DNA from: an uncultured Caldilineaceae bacterium
GTDB taxonomy: Bacteria > Chloroflexota > Anaerolineae > Caldilineales > Caldilineaceae
Assembly (NCBI GenBank): GCA_958295915.1
Contig: OY282381.1
Coordinates: 3,680,722-3,744,721, forward strand
Direction: 5' to 3'
Length of the DNA: 64,000 nucleotides
The notes under the pieces were generated by a model. It worked only from the letters and a program-made list of their open reading frames with translations, made no database searches and had not been told where the DNA came from. The position numbers and the translations under genes were made by a program. Positions 43,769 through 53,186 of this stretch are shown here, one piece after another (position 1 is the stretch's first letter; each line of letters opens with the position of its first letter).

Positions 43769-44656
43769 ATGAATCAGCAGAGCCTTGCCGAACTGGGCAT
43801 TGTGGATACGCATGTGCATTTCTGGCGGCTCGAATTGCTCCGCCGGGCGTGGCAGCCGCCGCCAGTCATCTTCCGGACGTTTGAACCCAAAAACCTGATC
43901 GAGGTAGCGGCTCCGATCGGCGTCAACCGCTGCGTGTTGGTCGAGTCCGGGACGACGAACGCGGACAACAGAGCGCTGGCAGAATTCGCCGCATCCTCCA
44001 CCTTCGTTGACGCTATCATCTCCTATGCCGATTTGGAAAGCCCGACACTTGAGCGGGAACTGGACCACTGGGCGCAAAATCAGAAGTTCAGAGGCATCCG
44101 CATGCGCTTTGAAGGCCACCCCGATCCCAACATCCTGACCCGCCCCAGTGTTATTGAAGGCCTCAGGAAAGTGGCTCAGAGAGGACTCGTCTTTGAGTTC
44201 CTCGTCGTCACCAGCCACTTACAGGATATCCTGAAAGTCTATGAGCGCGTTCCTGATCTCAAGGGGAATATCGAGCACATGGGCAAGCCCGATCTACGGC
44301 GCGGCGCCGATCGCGAAGAGTGGTCTCAATATATGCAGGCGCTGGCTGAAAACACCCCCGCGACCTGTAAACTGTCCATCGGACCTCGTGCAGCGGACTT
44401 GGAGGAAATCTACGCCAACCAGGGACAAGGCTGGCCCTTGGAACATATCAAACCGCCCATTCAGTTCTTGCTAGAGCAGTTTGGGCCAGATCGCCTGATG
44501 TGGGGCAGTGATTGGCCGCTCGTGCTCTTGGAATCCGACTATGCCGGTGGATATCAGGCAACGCGCGAGGCGCTGGGACAACTGAATCCCAACGATGAAC
44601 TGCGCTTGTTTCGAACAACAGCCCTGCAGTTCTATTCGCTGCCGCTTGCAGATTGA
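43769..44656 (+). CDS. Amidohydrolase, L-fuconolactonase-like (COG3618)
   Basis: 295 aa. ATG 43769 (MNQQSLAELGIVDTHVHFW) has GGGAGGGAAAAT upstream, which rules out the longer frame from 43538. The metal motif VDTHVHFWRLE (HxH, about residues 13-17), the region FRGIRMRFEGHPDP, the conserved NIEHMGKPDLRRG, and RLMWGSDWPLVLLE (Asp, about residue 248) fit the COG3618 family. Characterised members are L-fuconolactonase and L-rhamnono-lactonase. A fragment of an L-rhamnose-mutarotase-like gene directly downstream (44719-44880) supports a deoxy-sugar context. No signal peptide; cytoplasmic. Confidence 0.88.
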   Translation: MNQQSLAELGIVDTHVHFWRLELLRRAWQPPPVIFRTFEPKNLIEVAAPIGVNRCVLVESGTTNADNRALAEFAASSTFVDAIISYADLESPTLERELDHWAQNQKFRGIRMRFEGHPDPNILTRPSVIEGLRKVAQRGLVFEFLVVTSHLQDILKVYERVPDLKGNIEHMGKPDLRRGADREEWSQYMQALAENTPATCKLSIGPRAADLEEIYANQGQGWPLEHIKPPIQFLLEQFGPDRLMWGSDWPLVLLESDYAGGYQATREALGQLNPNDELRLFRTTALQFYSLPLAD

Positions 44657-44718
44657 GCGCGAATCCGGCGCATAACGTGCGAGAAGGACATACCATAGTC
44701 TATCTGTAATCAAGCTGT

Positions 44719-44880
44719 GACGAATACAAACAATACCACGAAAACGTGTGGCCCGAGATCATCGAACTGGGACGTAAGTACAACATGCGCAACCAGACCC
44801 TCTTCCATAGAGATGGCCTGCTTTTCCGCTATTCGGCTGGCTACGCAATACGCAACCGGATGCCCTCGTTGGGTCGATAG
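44719..44880 (+). pseudogene. L-rhamnose mutarotase-like (DUF718) gene fragment
   Basis: The plus frame reads DEYKQYHENVWPEIIELGRK then YNMRNQTLFHRDGLLFRYSAGY and ends at a stop at 44878. YxxxHxxxWPE is the signature of the RhaM/DUF718 family, which interconverts anomers of L-rhamnose. The N-terminal ~15 residues and the C-terminal half (normally ~105 aa in total) are absent, and there is no start codon. So it is a remnant, perhaps of the deoxy-sugar pathway suggested by the lactonase-like gene upstream. Confidence 0.7.
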
Positions 44881-44959
44881 GCGCTCTACGGGTCTGTCAA
44901 AGTATGATATAATCCCCCAGACTTTCATACAGATGCCTCATGCGCATCTCTGAACGTCG

Positions 44960-45007
44960 TTTATCATCCTGTCTATCCTTTCATCCTGATAATTCTGATT
45001 CAGATAA
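44960..45007. repeat. Interspersed repeat, TCCTGATTCAGATAA type
   Basis: TTTATCATCCTGTCTATCCT and CATCCTGATAATTCTGATTC continue from 44960 to 45005, nearly identical to 43458-43502. It lies just upstream of the AAA ATPase gene. Related text is at 8520-8545, 32070-32125, 52995-53040 and 56460-56515. Confidence 0.75.
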
Positions 45008-45043
45008 GCGGATACGTCCTCTTTCTCACGGGGAGAATGCCCG

Positions 45044-46405
45044 GTGTTGACCCGGCTACATCTTGAGAATTTCAAACCCTGGAAAGACGCGCAGTCCATC
45101 GCTCTCAGACCCATTACCGGCCTCTTTGGCGCAAACAGTTCAGGCAAGTCCAGCCTGATACAAGCTCTGCTGCTTCTGAAGCAGACTGCCGAGTCGGCGG
45201 ACCGCCGGCTCGTCTTCCACTTCGGCGGGATGGGAACCTATGTGGATCTCGGCGACTTCGCAAGCATCGTGCATAAACATGAAACAGGTAGCGCGCTGGG
45301 GATTTCGCTCGACTGGAAAGCGGAAAGGCCCTTTGAAGTAAAGGACACGAACCAGAATCGGAAAGTCGCCCGCAGTGAAGATATCGGATTCCGGGTTGTC
45401 TCACGGATGAACGCGCACGGCCCGCGTGAACAGCTGACCGTAGACCGCATGTCCTATCGCGTCGGCGATGCCGTGTTTGGAATGCGCCGAGCGCCTGGAA
45501 ACAGATATACGCCCTTCACCGAGGGGGTGGATTTCCAGTTCACCCGTAGCAGAGGGAGGCCCTGGGACATCTCCTCTCTGGTTAAGTGCTACGGCTTTCC
45601 AGATACGCTGCGCGCCAACTATCAAAATGCCGGATTCCTCACCGATCTCGAGTTCGCCCTGGAACAGCGTCTGGAGCGCGTCTACTATCTCGGCCCCCTG
45701 CGCGCCCATCCGAAACGGACCTATACCTGGGCCGGTGCCCAACCCATCGACATGGGTGAGGCCGGAGAGTCCGTAATCGACGCGCTACTGGCGGCGCGCC
45801 AACGGAACGAGAAAATTAGCCTCGGCAAAGGCATACGTCGCCCCACCCTGGAGCAGTATGTCGCCCAGTGGTTACAGAAGCTCGAGTTGATTCACGATTT
45901 TCGCGTCGCCCCCGTTGCCGAAGGCAGCCGCCTGTTCGAGGTCAAGGTGCGTAAATCCCCGCAGGCAGCCGAAGTGCTCATTCCCGACGTTGGCTTTGGC
46001 GTCTCTCAAATACTGCCAGCGCTCGTCCTCTGCTTCTACGTGCCCGAAGGCTCTACAGTGATTCTGGAGCAACCCGAGATCCACCTGCATCCGACCGCGC
46101 AGGCCGGCCTTGCCGACGTCTTCATCGACGCCTGGCGGAAGCGCAAGGTGCAGATACTGCTCGAGAGCCACAGCGAGCATCTGCTGCGCCGGCTTCAGCG
46201 TCGTATCGCCGAAAAGGATATCTCGCAGGAGGAGGTCGGCCTCTTCTTCTGTTCTCCGGGTGATGGCGCCTCCAGGCTCGATGCGCTCACAGTGGACCTG
46301 TTCGGCAACATTGCCAACTGGCCCCAGGATTTCTTTGGAGACCAGTTCGGCGAGATAGCCGCCATGAGCGAGGCCGCGTTGCAGCGACGACAGGATGGCC
46401 AGTGA
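45044..46405 (+). CDS. AAA family ATPase (AAA_15/DUF3696-like)
   Basis: 453 aa, of the OLD/RecF-like ABC-ATPase group. LTRLHLENFKPWKDAQSIAL opens the protein, then Walker A GLFGANSSGKSSLIQALLLL (residues about 27-46). A long middle region follows (possible coiled or lid segment), then a signature region DVGFGVSQILPALVLCFYVP. Walker B is VILEQPEIHLHPTAQAGLAD (about residue 355), with the switch His in ILLESHSEHLLRRLQRRI. The start is GTG 45044 with GGGGAGA upstream. Its stop overlaps the start of the PIN-like gene (GTGA), so the two are translationally coupled. Such ATPase-nuclease pairs are common in phage-defence loci; the DUF1156 methylase genes follow. Confidence 0.92.
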   Translation: MLTRLHLENFKPWKDAQSIALRPITGLFGANSSGKSSLIQALLLLKQTAESADRRLVFHFGGMGTYVDLGDFASIVHKHETGSALGISLDWKAERPFEVKDTNQNRKVARSEDIGFRVVSRMNAHGPREQLTVDRMSYRVGDAVFGMRRAPGNRYTPFTEGVDFQFTRSRGRPWDISSLVKCYGFPDTLRANYQNAGFLTDLEFALEQRLERVYYLGPLRAHPKRTYTWAGAQPIDMGEAGESVIDALLAARQRNEKISLGKGIRRPTLEQYVAQWLQKLELIHDFRVAPVAEGSRLFEVKVRKSPQAAEVLIPDVGFGVSQILPALVLCFYVPEGSTVILEQPEIHLHPTAQAGLADVFIDAWRKRKVQILLESHSEHLLRRLQRRIAEKDISQEEVGLFFCSPGDGASRLDALTVDLFGNIANWPQDFFGDQFGEIAAMSEAALQRRQDGQ

Positions 46406-46920
46406 ACATGGCGAAGACTGAGGTTGTGATAGACACCAACGTCCCCGTCGTAGCCAATGGTAAAGCCGAACAGGCCGCGGCGGGGTGCGAGGCTACCTGT
46501 ATCAAGACGCTACGGCAGATACGGACGGACCGCCGACTGCTGTTGGACGACAAGGGCCTGATCATCCAAGAGTACCGGAAACGCCTCAGCCCCTCCGGTC
46601 AGCCTGGGCCCGGCGACGCATTCTTCAAGTGGCTCTGGGAGAATCAGGCAAATGAACAGCATTGCCGATTCGTTACCGTTACCTGCCATGCCGATCGTGG
46701 CTTCGAGGAATTTCCAGAGGACCCGAGTCTCGGTTCGTTTGACCTGGACGACCGCAAATTTGTCGCCGTAGTGCTGGCCAGCGGGACTAGCCCAAACGTG
46801 CTGAATGCCTCGGATACCGACTGGTGGCATCACCGTCAAGCCCTGGAGCGGCACGGAATCGTCGTCGTCTTCCTTTGTCCAGAACTCATGGGGACGCGCA
46901 ACTTTGACAGGAGCGAATAA
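46402..46920 (+). CDS. PIN-like domain protein coupled to the AAA ATPase
   Basis: 172 aa. The first strand [20 protein letters not shown] carries the first PIN-domain Asp (about residue 11). Other acidic candidates lie in [18 protein letters not shown] (about residues 110-127) and [10 protein letters not shown] near residues 133-142, in PIN order. PIN domains are metal-dependent ribonucleases. The start is GTG 46402, overlapping the ATPase stop; ATG 46408 ([11 protein letters not shown]) is also possible. The next gene starts 2 bp after its stop. In this coupled position it is the likely effector nuclease and the ATPase the sensor or regulator, which is inference. Confidence 0.82.
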   Translation: MNMAKTEVVIDTNVPVVANGKAEQAAAGCEATCIKTLRQIRTDRRLLLDDKGLIIQEYRKRLSPSGQPGPGDAFFKWLWENQANEQHCRFVTVTCHADRGFEEFPEDPSLGSFDLDDRKFVAVVLASGTSPNVLNASDTDWWHHRQALERHGIVVVFLCPELMGTRNFDRSE

Positions 46921-46921
46921 C

Positions 46922-49789
46922 ATGGCGGTGACACGCAAAAAACTGATCGAAGTCGCCCTGCCCCTGGACGCCATCAACGTCGCCTCCGCGCGCGAGAAAT
47001 CGATCCGCCACGGCCACCCCAGCACCCTGCACCTGTGGTGGGCGCGTCGTCCCCTGGCCGCGGCGCGCGCCGTCATCTTCGCCAGCCTGGTGGACGACCC
47101 CTCTGCATGGCCGCAGCTGTTCCCCGGCGAGGAGGCCCAGTCCGAGGAGCGCCAGCGGCTCTTCGACCTCATCGAGCAGCTGGTCAAGTGGGAGAACACC
47201 ACCGACGAGAGAGTCCTGGAAGAGGCTAGGGATGAAATCCGCAAGAGCTGGCGTGGCGCCTGCGCCGACAACCGCGACCACCCGCGCGCGGCCGACCTAT
47301 TCGACCCGGACAGACTGCCGGCCTTCCACGACCCCTTCGCCGGCGGCGGCTCCATCCCCCTGGAGGCGCAGCGGCTAGGGCTGGAGAGCTTCGCCAGCGA
47401 CCTCAACCCGGTGGCAGTGCTGATCAACAAAGCCATGATCGAGATACCGCCCAAGTTCAGTGGTCGGTCTCCAGTGGCTGGAGACCAGGCAGGCCAGCAA
47501 GCGCTGACCACCGGTCACTGGCCACAGGCCACGGGCCTGGCCGAGGATGTGCGCTACTACGGCCAGTGGATGCGCGCCGCGGCCGAGAAACGCATCGGCC
47601 ACCTCTACCCCAAAGTGGAAGTCACGCCGGAGATGGCCCAGGCGCGGCCCGATCTCGAGCGGTACGTAGGCCGCAAGCTGACGGTCATCGCCTGGCTGTG
47701 GGCGCGCACGGTCAAGAGTCCCAACCCGGCCTTCGCCGCTATAGAGACGCCGCTGGCGTCTACCTTCATCCTATCGAAGAAAAAGGACAGGGAAGCCTAC
47801 GTCGAGCCGCTGATCGAGGACGACGGCTACCGCTTCACCGTCAAGGCGGGGCCACCGCCGGAGAGGGCCAGGAAGGGCGCCAAGCTGGCGCGCGGGGCAC
47901 ACTTCCAGTGTGTGATGTCCGGAGCGCCGATGACTCCTGATTACATCAAGGCCGAAGGGATGGCTGGGCGCATGGGGGCCAGGATGATGGCAATCGTCGC
48001 CGAGGGGGACCGGGAACGGGTCTATCTGCCGCCGACACCGGAGCATGAAAGCGTTGCTCAGAACGCAGAACCAGAATGGATGCCCGATGTGGAAATCCCC
48101 CCGGATCGGCGCGCAATGTTTACGCCACTATATGGGCTTACACATTTCAAGCACCTGTTCACCGATCGTCAGTTGGTGGCGCTGACCACCTTCAGCGACC
48201 TGGTGGGTGAGGCGCGCGAACGCATCCGACTCGACGCCGTGGCCGCTGGCCTGGCGGACGACGGCATCCCCCTGCGCGACGGCGGAACCGGGGCCACTGC
48301 CTACGCCGAGGCGGTGGCTGTGTACTTGGCGTTTGCTGTTGACAAAGGGGCGAACTACTGGTCGTCTATCTGCGCATGGCATCAGACTCGCTACGGAATT
48401 GTCTCGACATTCAGTAGGCAGGCTCTGCCTATGGTGTGGGACTTTGCCGAAGCCAATCCGATAAGCGATTCGTCAGGTAACATGCTATTGGGTGTGAACC
48501 AGGCCGCAAAGATGTTGGAGATGCTCGGGACAGGGTCACGTGGTTCAACGACACAGGCGGACGCAGCGTCGCAATCGGATAGTGATAGCAAGATCGTGTC
48601 CACGGATCCTCCGTACTACGACAACATAGGCTATGCCGATCTGTCGGATTTCTTCTACGTCTGGCTACGTCGCTCGCTTCGACAGACTTTTCCCGACATC
48701 TTTGCTACGCTGGCCGTACCCAAGGTTGAGGAGCTGGTCGCCACGCCCTACCGCCATGATGGGAGCAAAGAGAAGGCGGAATCATTTTTCATGGCTGGCA
48801 TGACCCAGGCAATGCAACGTCTTGCGGAGCAGGCGCATCCGGCCTTTCCGGTCACCATCTACTACGCCTTCAAACAGTCGGAGACAAAAGGAAAAGATGT
48901 CGCCAGTACTGGATGGGAGACCTTCCTGGATGCCGTGATTCGCGCCGGCTTCGTCATTACCGGCACATGGCCCATGCGCACGGAATACACGGGCAATCTC
49001 AAGACCAACGTGAACGCTCTCGCCTCCAGCATTGTGATTGTCTGCCGCTCGCGTCCCGCCGACGCGTCCCTGGCCACGCGCAGCGAGTTCGTCGACGCGC
49101 TCAAGGATGAACTGCCCCCGGCTGTGGCCAAGATGCAGACCAGCAACATCGCGCCCGTGGACCTGGCCCAGACCGCCATCGGCCCCGGCATGGCCATCTT
49201 CACCCGCTACGCGCGCGTGTTGCACATCAGCGGAGAGACCGTATCGGTGCGCGAGGCCCTGGCCCTCATCAACCAGACCCTGGACGAGACACTGAGCGCG
49301 CAGGAGGGCGACTTCGATACCGACACGCGCTGGGCCCTGGCCTGGTTCGATCAGGTGGGCTTTGCCGAAGGCGCGTTCGGGGTGGCCGAGACGCTCTCCA
49401 AGGCCAAGAACACCAGCGTCGACGGTCTGGTCGCGGCCGGCATCCTGCAGGCCGGGGCCGGCAAAGTGCGCCTGTTGCGTCCCCTGGAACTGCCAGACGA
49501 CTGGGACCCGCAGACAGACACGCGGCTCACTGTCTGGGAGGTAGTGCACCACCTTGTGCGCGTCCACTATCAGCAGGGCGAGGAGGCGGCCGGCGTCCTG
49601 TTGGCGCGCTTGAGAGGCAACACCAGGGACGCGCGCGAGCTGGCCTACCGTCTCTACCACATCTGCGAGCGCAAGAACCGCGCCCAGGAAGCGCACGACT
49701 ACAACGCCCTGGTCCGCAGCTGGCCGGAGATCGCGCGTCTGGCCGTGCGGGCGACATGGGCCGCGCAAGCGACGCTGCTGGATGCATAG
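46922..49789 (+). CDS. DUF1156 domain adenine-specific-type DNA methylase, copy 1
   Basis: 955 aa, a very large amino-methyltransferase-like protein. ATG 46922 has AGGAGCGAATAAC upstream and lies 2 bp after the PIN-like stop. The N-terminal DUF1156 region is [20 protein letters not shown] to [20 protein letters not shown]. The S-adenosylmethionine motif is [19 protein letters not shown] (about residues 137-155), and the catalytic motif [19 protein letters not shown] has Asp562. A stretch near residues 180-204 ([20 protein letters not shown]) is encoded by an interspersed repeat. Relatives are annotated as anti-phage associated and usually occur with DUF499/DUF3780 genes, absent here. Substrate base and sequence are unknown. 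Confidence 0.92.
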   Translation: MAVTRKKLIEVALPLDAINVASAREKSIRHGHPSTLHLWWARRPLAAARAVIFASLVDDPSAWPQLFPGEEAQSEERQRLFDLIEQLVKWENTTDERVLEEARDEIRKSWRGACADNRDHPRAADLFDPDRLPAFHDPFAGGGSIPLEAQRLGLESFASDLNPVAVLINKAMIEIPPKFSGRSPVAGDQAGQQALTTGHWPQATGLAEDVRYYGQWMRAAAEKRIGHLYPKVEVTPEMAQARPDLERYVGRKLTVIAWLWARTVKSPNPAFAAIETPLASTFILSKKKDREAYVEPLIEDDGYRFTVKAGPPPERARKGAKLARGAHFQCVMSGAPMTPDYIKAEGMAGRMGARMMAIVAEGDRERVYLPPTPEHESVAQNAEPEWMPDVEIPPDRRAMFTPLYGLTHFKHLFTDRQLVALTTFSDLVGEARERIRLDAVAAGLADDGIPLRDGGTGATAYAEAVAVYLAFAVDKGANYWSSICAWHQTRYGIVSTFSRQALPMVWDFAEANPISDSSGNMLLGVNQAAKMLEMLGTGSRGSTTQADAASQSDSDSKIVSTDPPYYDNIGYADLSDFFYVWLRRSLRQTFPDIFATLAVPKVEELVATPYRHDGSKEKAESFFMAGMTQAMQRLAEQAHPAFPVTIYYAFKQSETKGKDVASTGWETFLDAVIRAGFVITGTWPMRTEYTGNLKTNVNALASSIVIVCRSRPADASLATRSEFVDALKDELPPAVAKMQTSNIAPVDLAQTAIGPGMAIFTRYARVLHISGETVSVREALALINQTLDETLSAQEGDFDTDTRWALAWFDQVGFAEGAFGVAETLSKAKNTSVDGLVAAGILQAGAGKVRLLRPLELPDDWDPQTDTRLTVWEVVHHLVRVHYQQGEEAAGVLLARLRGNTRDARELAYRLYHICERKNRAQEAHDYNALVRSWPEIARLAVRATWAAQATLLDA
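47458..47536. repeat. Interspersed repeat inside DUF1156 copy 1, in frame
   Basis: The DNA from about 47458 to 47536 (CAGTGGTCGGTCTCCAGTGG ... GCGCTGACCACCGGTCACTG) is the same element, reverse-complemented, as the intergenic 54498-54596. Both share AGGCAGG, then GCGCTGACCACCGGTCACTGG. It keeps the frame and adds about 24 residues. The same insert is in copy 2. Confidence 0.8.
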
Positions 49790-49844
49790 ATGGGGAACTG
49801 CAGATGCCAGTTTCCAGTGGCAAGTGGTAGAAATATCCCTCTGG

Positions 49845-50045
49845 GATCGCTGGCGTCTCGCCCGCATAATGAGTTACGAATCAGAAATTGGATGCGTCCT
49901 TCGCAAACAGCTTCTTAGCCATCTTTTTGCCGTCGTCGCAGAAAAGCGGCAAACTCATCCTGGTTTAGCGCACCGGAACGCAAAGCCGCGATGCTGCAAA
50001 GAATCTTCTGGTTTTTCCTTGCGTCCTTGCGTTTTTTTCTTTCAA
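49845..50045. repeat. Interspersed repeats between the two DUF1156 genes
   Basis: The 292-bp gap holds a GATCGCTGGCGTCTCGCCCG element (49845-49864, cf. 43430) and a CGCAAAGCCGCGATGCTGCA ... CCTTGCGTCCTTGCG element (49979-50030). No gene is visible. No promoter for copy 2 stands out, so it may depend on read-through. Confidence 0.65.
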
Positions 50046-50081
50046 CATTTTCCCCGGCCGAGTTGGAGCTGAGATCAGCCC

Positions 50082-52967
50082 ATGGCACGCGCTGTCACCC
50101 GCAAGAAACTGATCGAAGTCGCCCTGCCCCTGGATGCCATCAACGCCGCCTCCGCGCGCGAGAAATCGATCCGTCACGGCCACCCCAGCACATTGCACCT
50201 GTGGTGGGCGCGTCGTCCCCTGGCCGCGGCGCGCGCCGTCATCTTCGCCAGCTTAGTGGACGACCCCTCTGCATGGCCGCAGCTGTTCCCCAGCGAGGAG
50301 GCCCAGTCCGAGGAGCGCCAGCGGCTCTTCGATATCATCAAGCAGCTGGTCAGGTGGGAGAACACCACCGACGAGAGAGTCCTGGAAGAGGCTAGGGATG
50401 AAATCCGCAAGAGCTGGCGTGGCGCCTGCGCCGACAACCGCGCCCACCCGCGCGCGGCCGAGCTGTTCGACCCCGACAGACTGCCAGCCTTCCACGACCC
50501 CTTCGCCGGCGGCGGCTCCATCCCCCTGGAAGCGCAGCGGCTAGGGCTGGAGAGCTTCGCCAGCGACCTCAACCCGGTGGCAGTGCTGATCAACAAAGCC
50601 ATGATCGAAATACCGCCCAAGTTCAGTGGTCGGTCTCCAGTGGCTGGTGACCAGGCAGGCCAGCAAGCGCTGACCACCGGTCACTGGCCACAGGCCACGG
50701 GCCTGGCCGAGGATGTGCGCTACTACGGCCAGTGGATGCGCGCCGCGGCCGAGAAACGCATCGGCCACCTCTACCCCAAAGTGGAAGTCACGCCGGAGAT
50801 GGCGCGGGCGCGGCCTGACCTTGAGCGGTACGTGGGCCGCAAGCTGACGGTCATCGCCTGGCTGTGGGCGCGCACGGTCAAGAGTCCCAATCCGGCCTTC
50901 GCCGCTATAGAGGCGCCGCTGGCGTCCACCTTCATTCTGTCGAAGAAAAAGGGCAGGGAAGCCTACGTCCAGCCGGTTATCGAGGACGACGGCTACCACT
51001 TCATCGTTAAAGCGGGGCCACCACCGGATAGGGCCAGGAAGGGCGCCAAGCTGGCGCGCGGGGCACACTTCCAGTGTGTGATGTCCGGGGCGCCGATGAC
51101 TCCTGATTACATCAAGGCCGAAGGGATAGCTGGACGCATGGGCGCGCGCCTCATGGCAATCGTCGCCGAGGGGGACCGGGAACGGGTCTATCTGCCGCCG
51201 ACACCGGAGCATGAAAGCGTTGCTCAGAACGCAGAACCAGAATGGATGCCCGATGTGGAAATCCCCCCGGATCGGCGCGCAATGTTTACGCCACTATATG
51301 GGCTTACACATTTCAAGCACCTGTTCACCGATCGTCAGTTGGTGGCGCTGACCACCTTCTGCGACCTGGTGGGTGAGGCGCGCGAACGCATCCGACAGGA
51401 CGCCGTGGCCGCCGGCCTGCCGGATGACGGCATCCCCCTGCGCGACGGCGGAACCGGGGCCACTGCCTACGTCGAGGCGGTGGCTGTGTACTTGGCGTTT
51501 GGCGCCAGTAAGACAGCGAACCGTGCAAGCGCCCTTTGCACCTTCAAAATCTCTGTCGAGTGTCCCGGGGACACTTTTGGACGTCAAGCGATTCCCATGT
51601 CGTGGGACTATGCTGAAGCCAATACAGTCAGCGGCCCCAGTGGATCTTTCGAAAGTATGATCAAGAACACGGTGGCTGGGCTTCTTTCTAACGGAGCAAT
51701 ACCAGACGCTATCGGCTATGGGCATCTGGTTGACGCTGCTACACAGTCCATTACCCTAAGCAAGATCGCCTCTACTGATCCGCCCTACTACGATAACATC
51801 GGTTACGCTGACCTGTCCGATTTTTTCTACGTCTGGCTGCGCCGTTCTTTGAGATCAACTTTTCCCGACATCTTCGCTACGCTCGCCGTCCCCAAGGCTG
51901 AGGAGTTGGTCGCTACGCCCTACCGCCATGATGGGAGCAAAGAGAAGGCGGAATCATTTTTCATGGCTGGCATGACATTGGCGATGCAACGTCTTGCGGA
52001 GCAGTCGCACCCGGCCTTTCCCACTACCATCTACTACGCCTTCAAGCAGTCGGAGAAGAAAGGCGATTCCGGTACTTTGAGCACGGGCTGGGAGACGTTT
52101 CTCGAGGCAGTAATGCGAGCCGGGTTTGCCATCAGCGGCACATGGCCTGTGCGCACGGAACGCGAGAACCGAAAGCGGAATCAGGGTACCAACGCCCTCG
52201 CCTCCAGCATCGTCCTCGTCTGCCGACCGCGCCCCGCCGACGCGCCTCTGGCCACGCGCAGCGAGTTCGTCGACGCGCTCAAAATGGAACTGCCGCCGGC
52301 TGTGGCCAAGATGCAGAGCGGCAACATCGCGCCCGTGGACCTGGCCCAGGCCGCCATCGGCCCCGGCATGGCCATCTTCAGCCGCTACGCGCGCGTGTTG
52401 CACATCAGCGGAGAGACCGTATCGGTGCGCGAGGCCCTGGCCCTCATCAACCAGACCCTGGACGAGACGCTGAGCGCGCAGGAGGGCGACTTCGATACCG
52501 ACACGCGCTGGGCTTTGGCCTGGTTCGAGCAGGTAGGCTTTGCCGAAGGCGAGTTCGGGGTGGCCGAGACCCTCTCCAAGGCCAAGAACACCAGCGTCGA
52601 CGGCCTGGTCGCGGCCGGCATCCTGCAGGCCGGGGCCGGCAAAGTGCGCCTGTTGCGTCCCCTGGAACTGCCAGACGACTGGGAGCCGCAGACAGACACG
52701 CGGCTCACTGTCTGGGAGGTAGTGCACCACCTTGTGCGCGTCCACTATCAGCAGGGCGAGGAGGCGGCCGGCGTCCTGTTGGCGCGCTTGAGAGGCAACG
52801 CGAGGGACGCGCGCGAGCTGGCCTATCGTCTCTACCACATCTGCGAGCGCAAGAACCGCGCCCAGGAAGCGCACGACTACAACGCCCTGGTCCGCAGCTG
52901 GCCGGAGATCGCGCGCCTGGCCGTGCGGGCGACATGGGCCGCGCAAGCGCCGCTCCTGAACCCATAA
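50082..52967 (+). CDS. DUF1156 domain adenine-specific-type DNA methylase, copy 2
   Basis: 961 aa paralogue of 46922-49789, sharing nearly all of residues 1-470 and the last ~270 residues, at DNA level too. The SAM motif [19 protein letters not shown] and catalytic [19 protein letters not shown] (Asp566) are intact. The segment just before the catalytic motif (about residues 474-560) is quite different from copy 1, and there is a second patch around [18 protein letters not shown] / [13 protein letters not shown]. This looks like a duplicated enzyme with an exchanged central module. ATG 50082 has only a distant GGAG (16 bases). The in-frame interspersed repeat (50624-50702) is present as in copy 1, so it predates the duplication or spread by conversion. 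Confidence 0.92.
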   Translation: MARAVTRKKLIEVALPLDAINAASAREKSIRHGHPSTLHLWWARRPLAAARAVIFASLVDDPSAWPQLFPSEEAQSEERQRLFDIIKQLVRWENTTDERVLEEARDEIRKSWRGACADNRAHPRAAELFDPDRLPAFHDPFAGGGSIPLEAQRLGLESFASDLNPVAVLINKAMIEIPPKFSGRSPVAGDQAGQQALTTGHWPQATGLAEDVRYYGQWMRAAAEKRIGHLYPKVEVTPEMARARPDLERYVGRKLTVIAWLWARTVKSPNPAFAAIEAPLASTFILSKKKGREAYVQPVIEDDGYHFIVKAGPPPDRARKGAKLARGAHFQCVMSGAPMTPDYIKAEGIAGRMGARLMAIVAEGDRERVYLPPTPEHESVAQNAEPEWMPDVEIPPDRRAMFTPLYGLTHFKHLFTDRQLVALTTFCDLVGEARERIRQDAVAAGLPDDGIPLRDGGTGATAYVEAVAVYLAFGASKTANRASALCTFKISVECPGDTFGRQAIPMSWDYAEANTVSGPSGSFESMIKNTVAGLLSNGAIPDAIGYGHLVDAATQSITLSKIASTDPPYYDNIGYADLSDFFYVWLRRSLRSTFPDIFATLAVPKAEELVATPYRHDGSKEKAESFFMAGMTLAMQRLAEQSHPAFPTTIYYAFKQSEKKGDSGTLSTGWETFLEAVMRAGFAISGTWPVRTERENRKRNQGTNALASSIVLVCRPRPADAPLATRSEFVDALKMELPPAVAKMQSGNIAPVDLAQAAIGPGMAIFSRYARVLHISGETVSVREALALINQTLDETLSAQEGDFDTDTRWALAWFEQVGFAEGEFGVAETLSKAKNTSVDGLVAAGILQAGAGKVRLLRPLELPDDWEPQTDTRLTVWEVVHHLVRVHYQQGEEAAGVLLARLRGNARDARELAYRLYHICERKNRAQEAHDYNALVRSWPEIARLAVRATWAAQAPLLNP
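50624..50702. repeat. Interspersed repeat inside DUF1156 copy 2, in frame
   Basis: Almost identical to 47458-47536 and, reverse-complemented, related to 54498-54596. It encodes [20 protein letters not shown] between the IPPKF and [10 protein letters not shown] segments. Confidence 0.8.
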
Positions 52968-53186
52968 ACACCATAATTCCTATACGTATCGCCCATGCCT
53001 TTATCCTGTCCATCATCCGAATCACAGTTCAGACATCGACCATCTCCGAAAAGAGAGAGTGGAAATGAGGAGACCCCATTCCTGATTCCCACAAGCTGGG
53101 AAGTTGCGCACCGTCCACTGGGCAGCTACACTGGACTCGGCAAGCTGGTTACGCAATACAACTCATTCATCCGCAGGAGGAAAGAA

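Noticed and set aside
44903-44913. TATGATATAAT as a promoter for the AAA ATPase gene
   Set aside because: A good -10 box, but no -35 box at 16-19 bp spacing, so not listed as a feature.
48782-49867. Minus-strand open frame opposite DUF1156 copy 1 (and 51954-52946 opposite copy 2)
   Set aside because: Both are present only because the paralogues share sequence; no ribosome site or domain.
52142-53068. Second plus frame within DUF1156 copy 2
   Set aside because: Out-of-frame with a motif-bearing gene; Arg-rich low-complexity translation.
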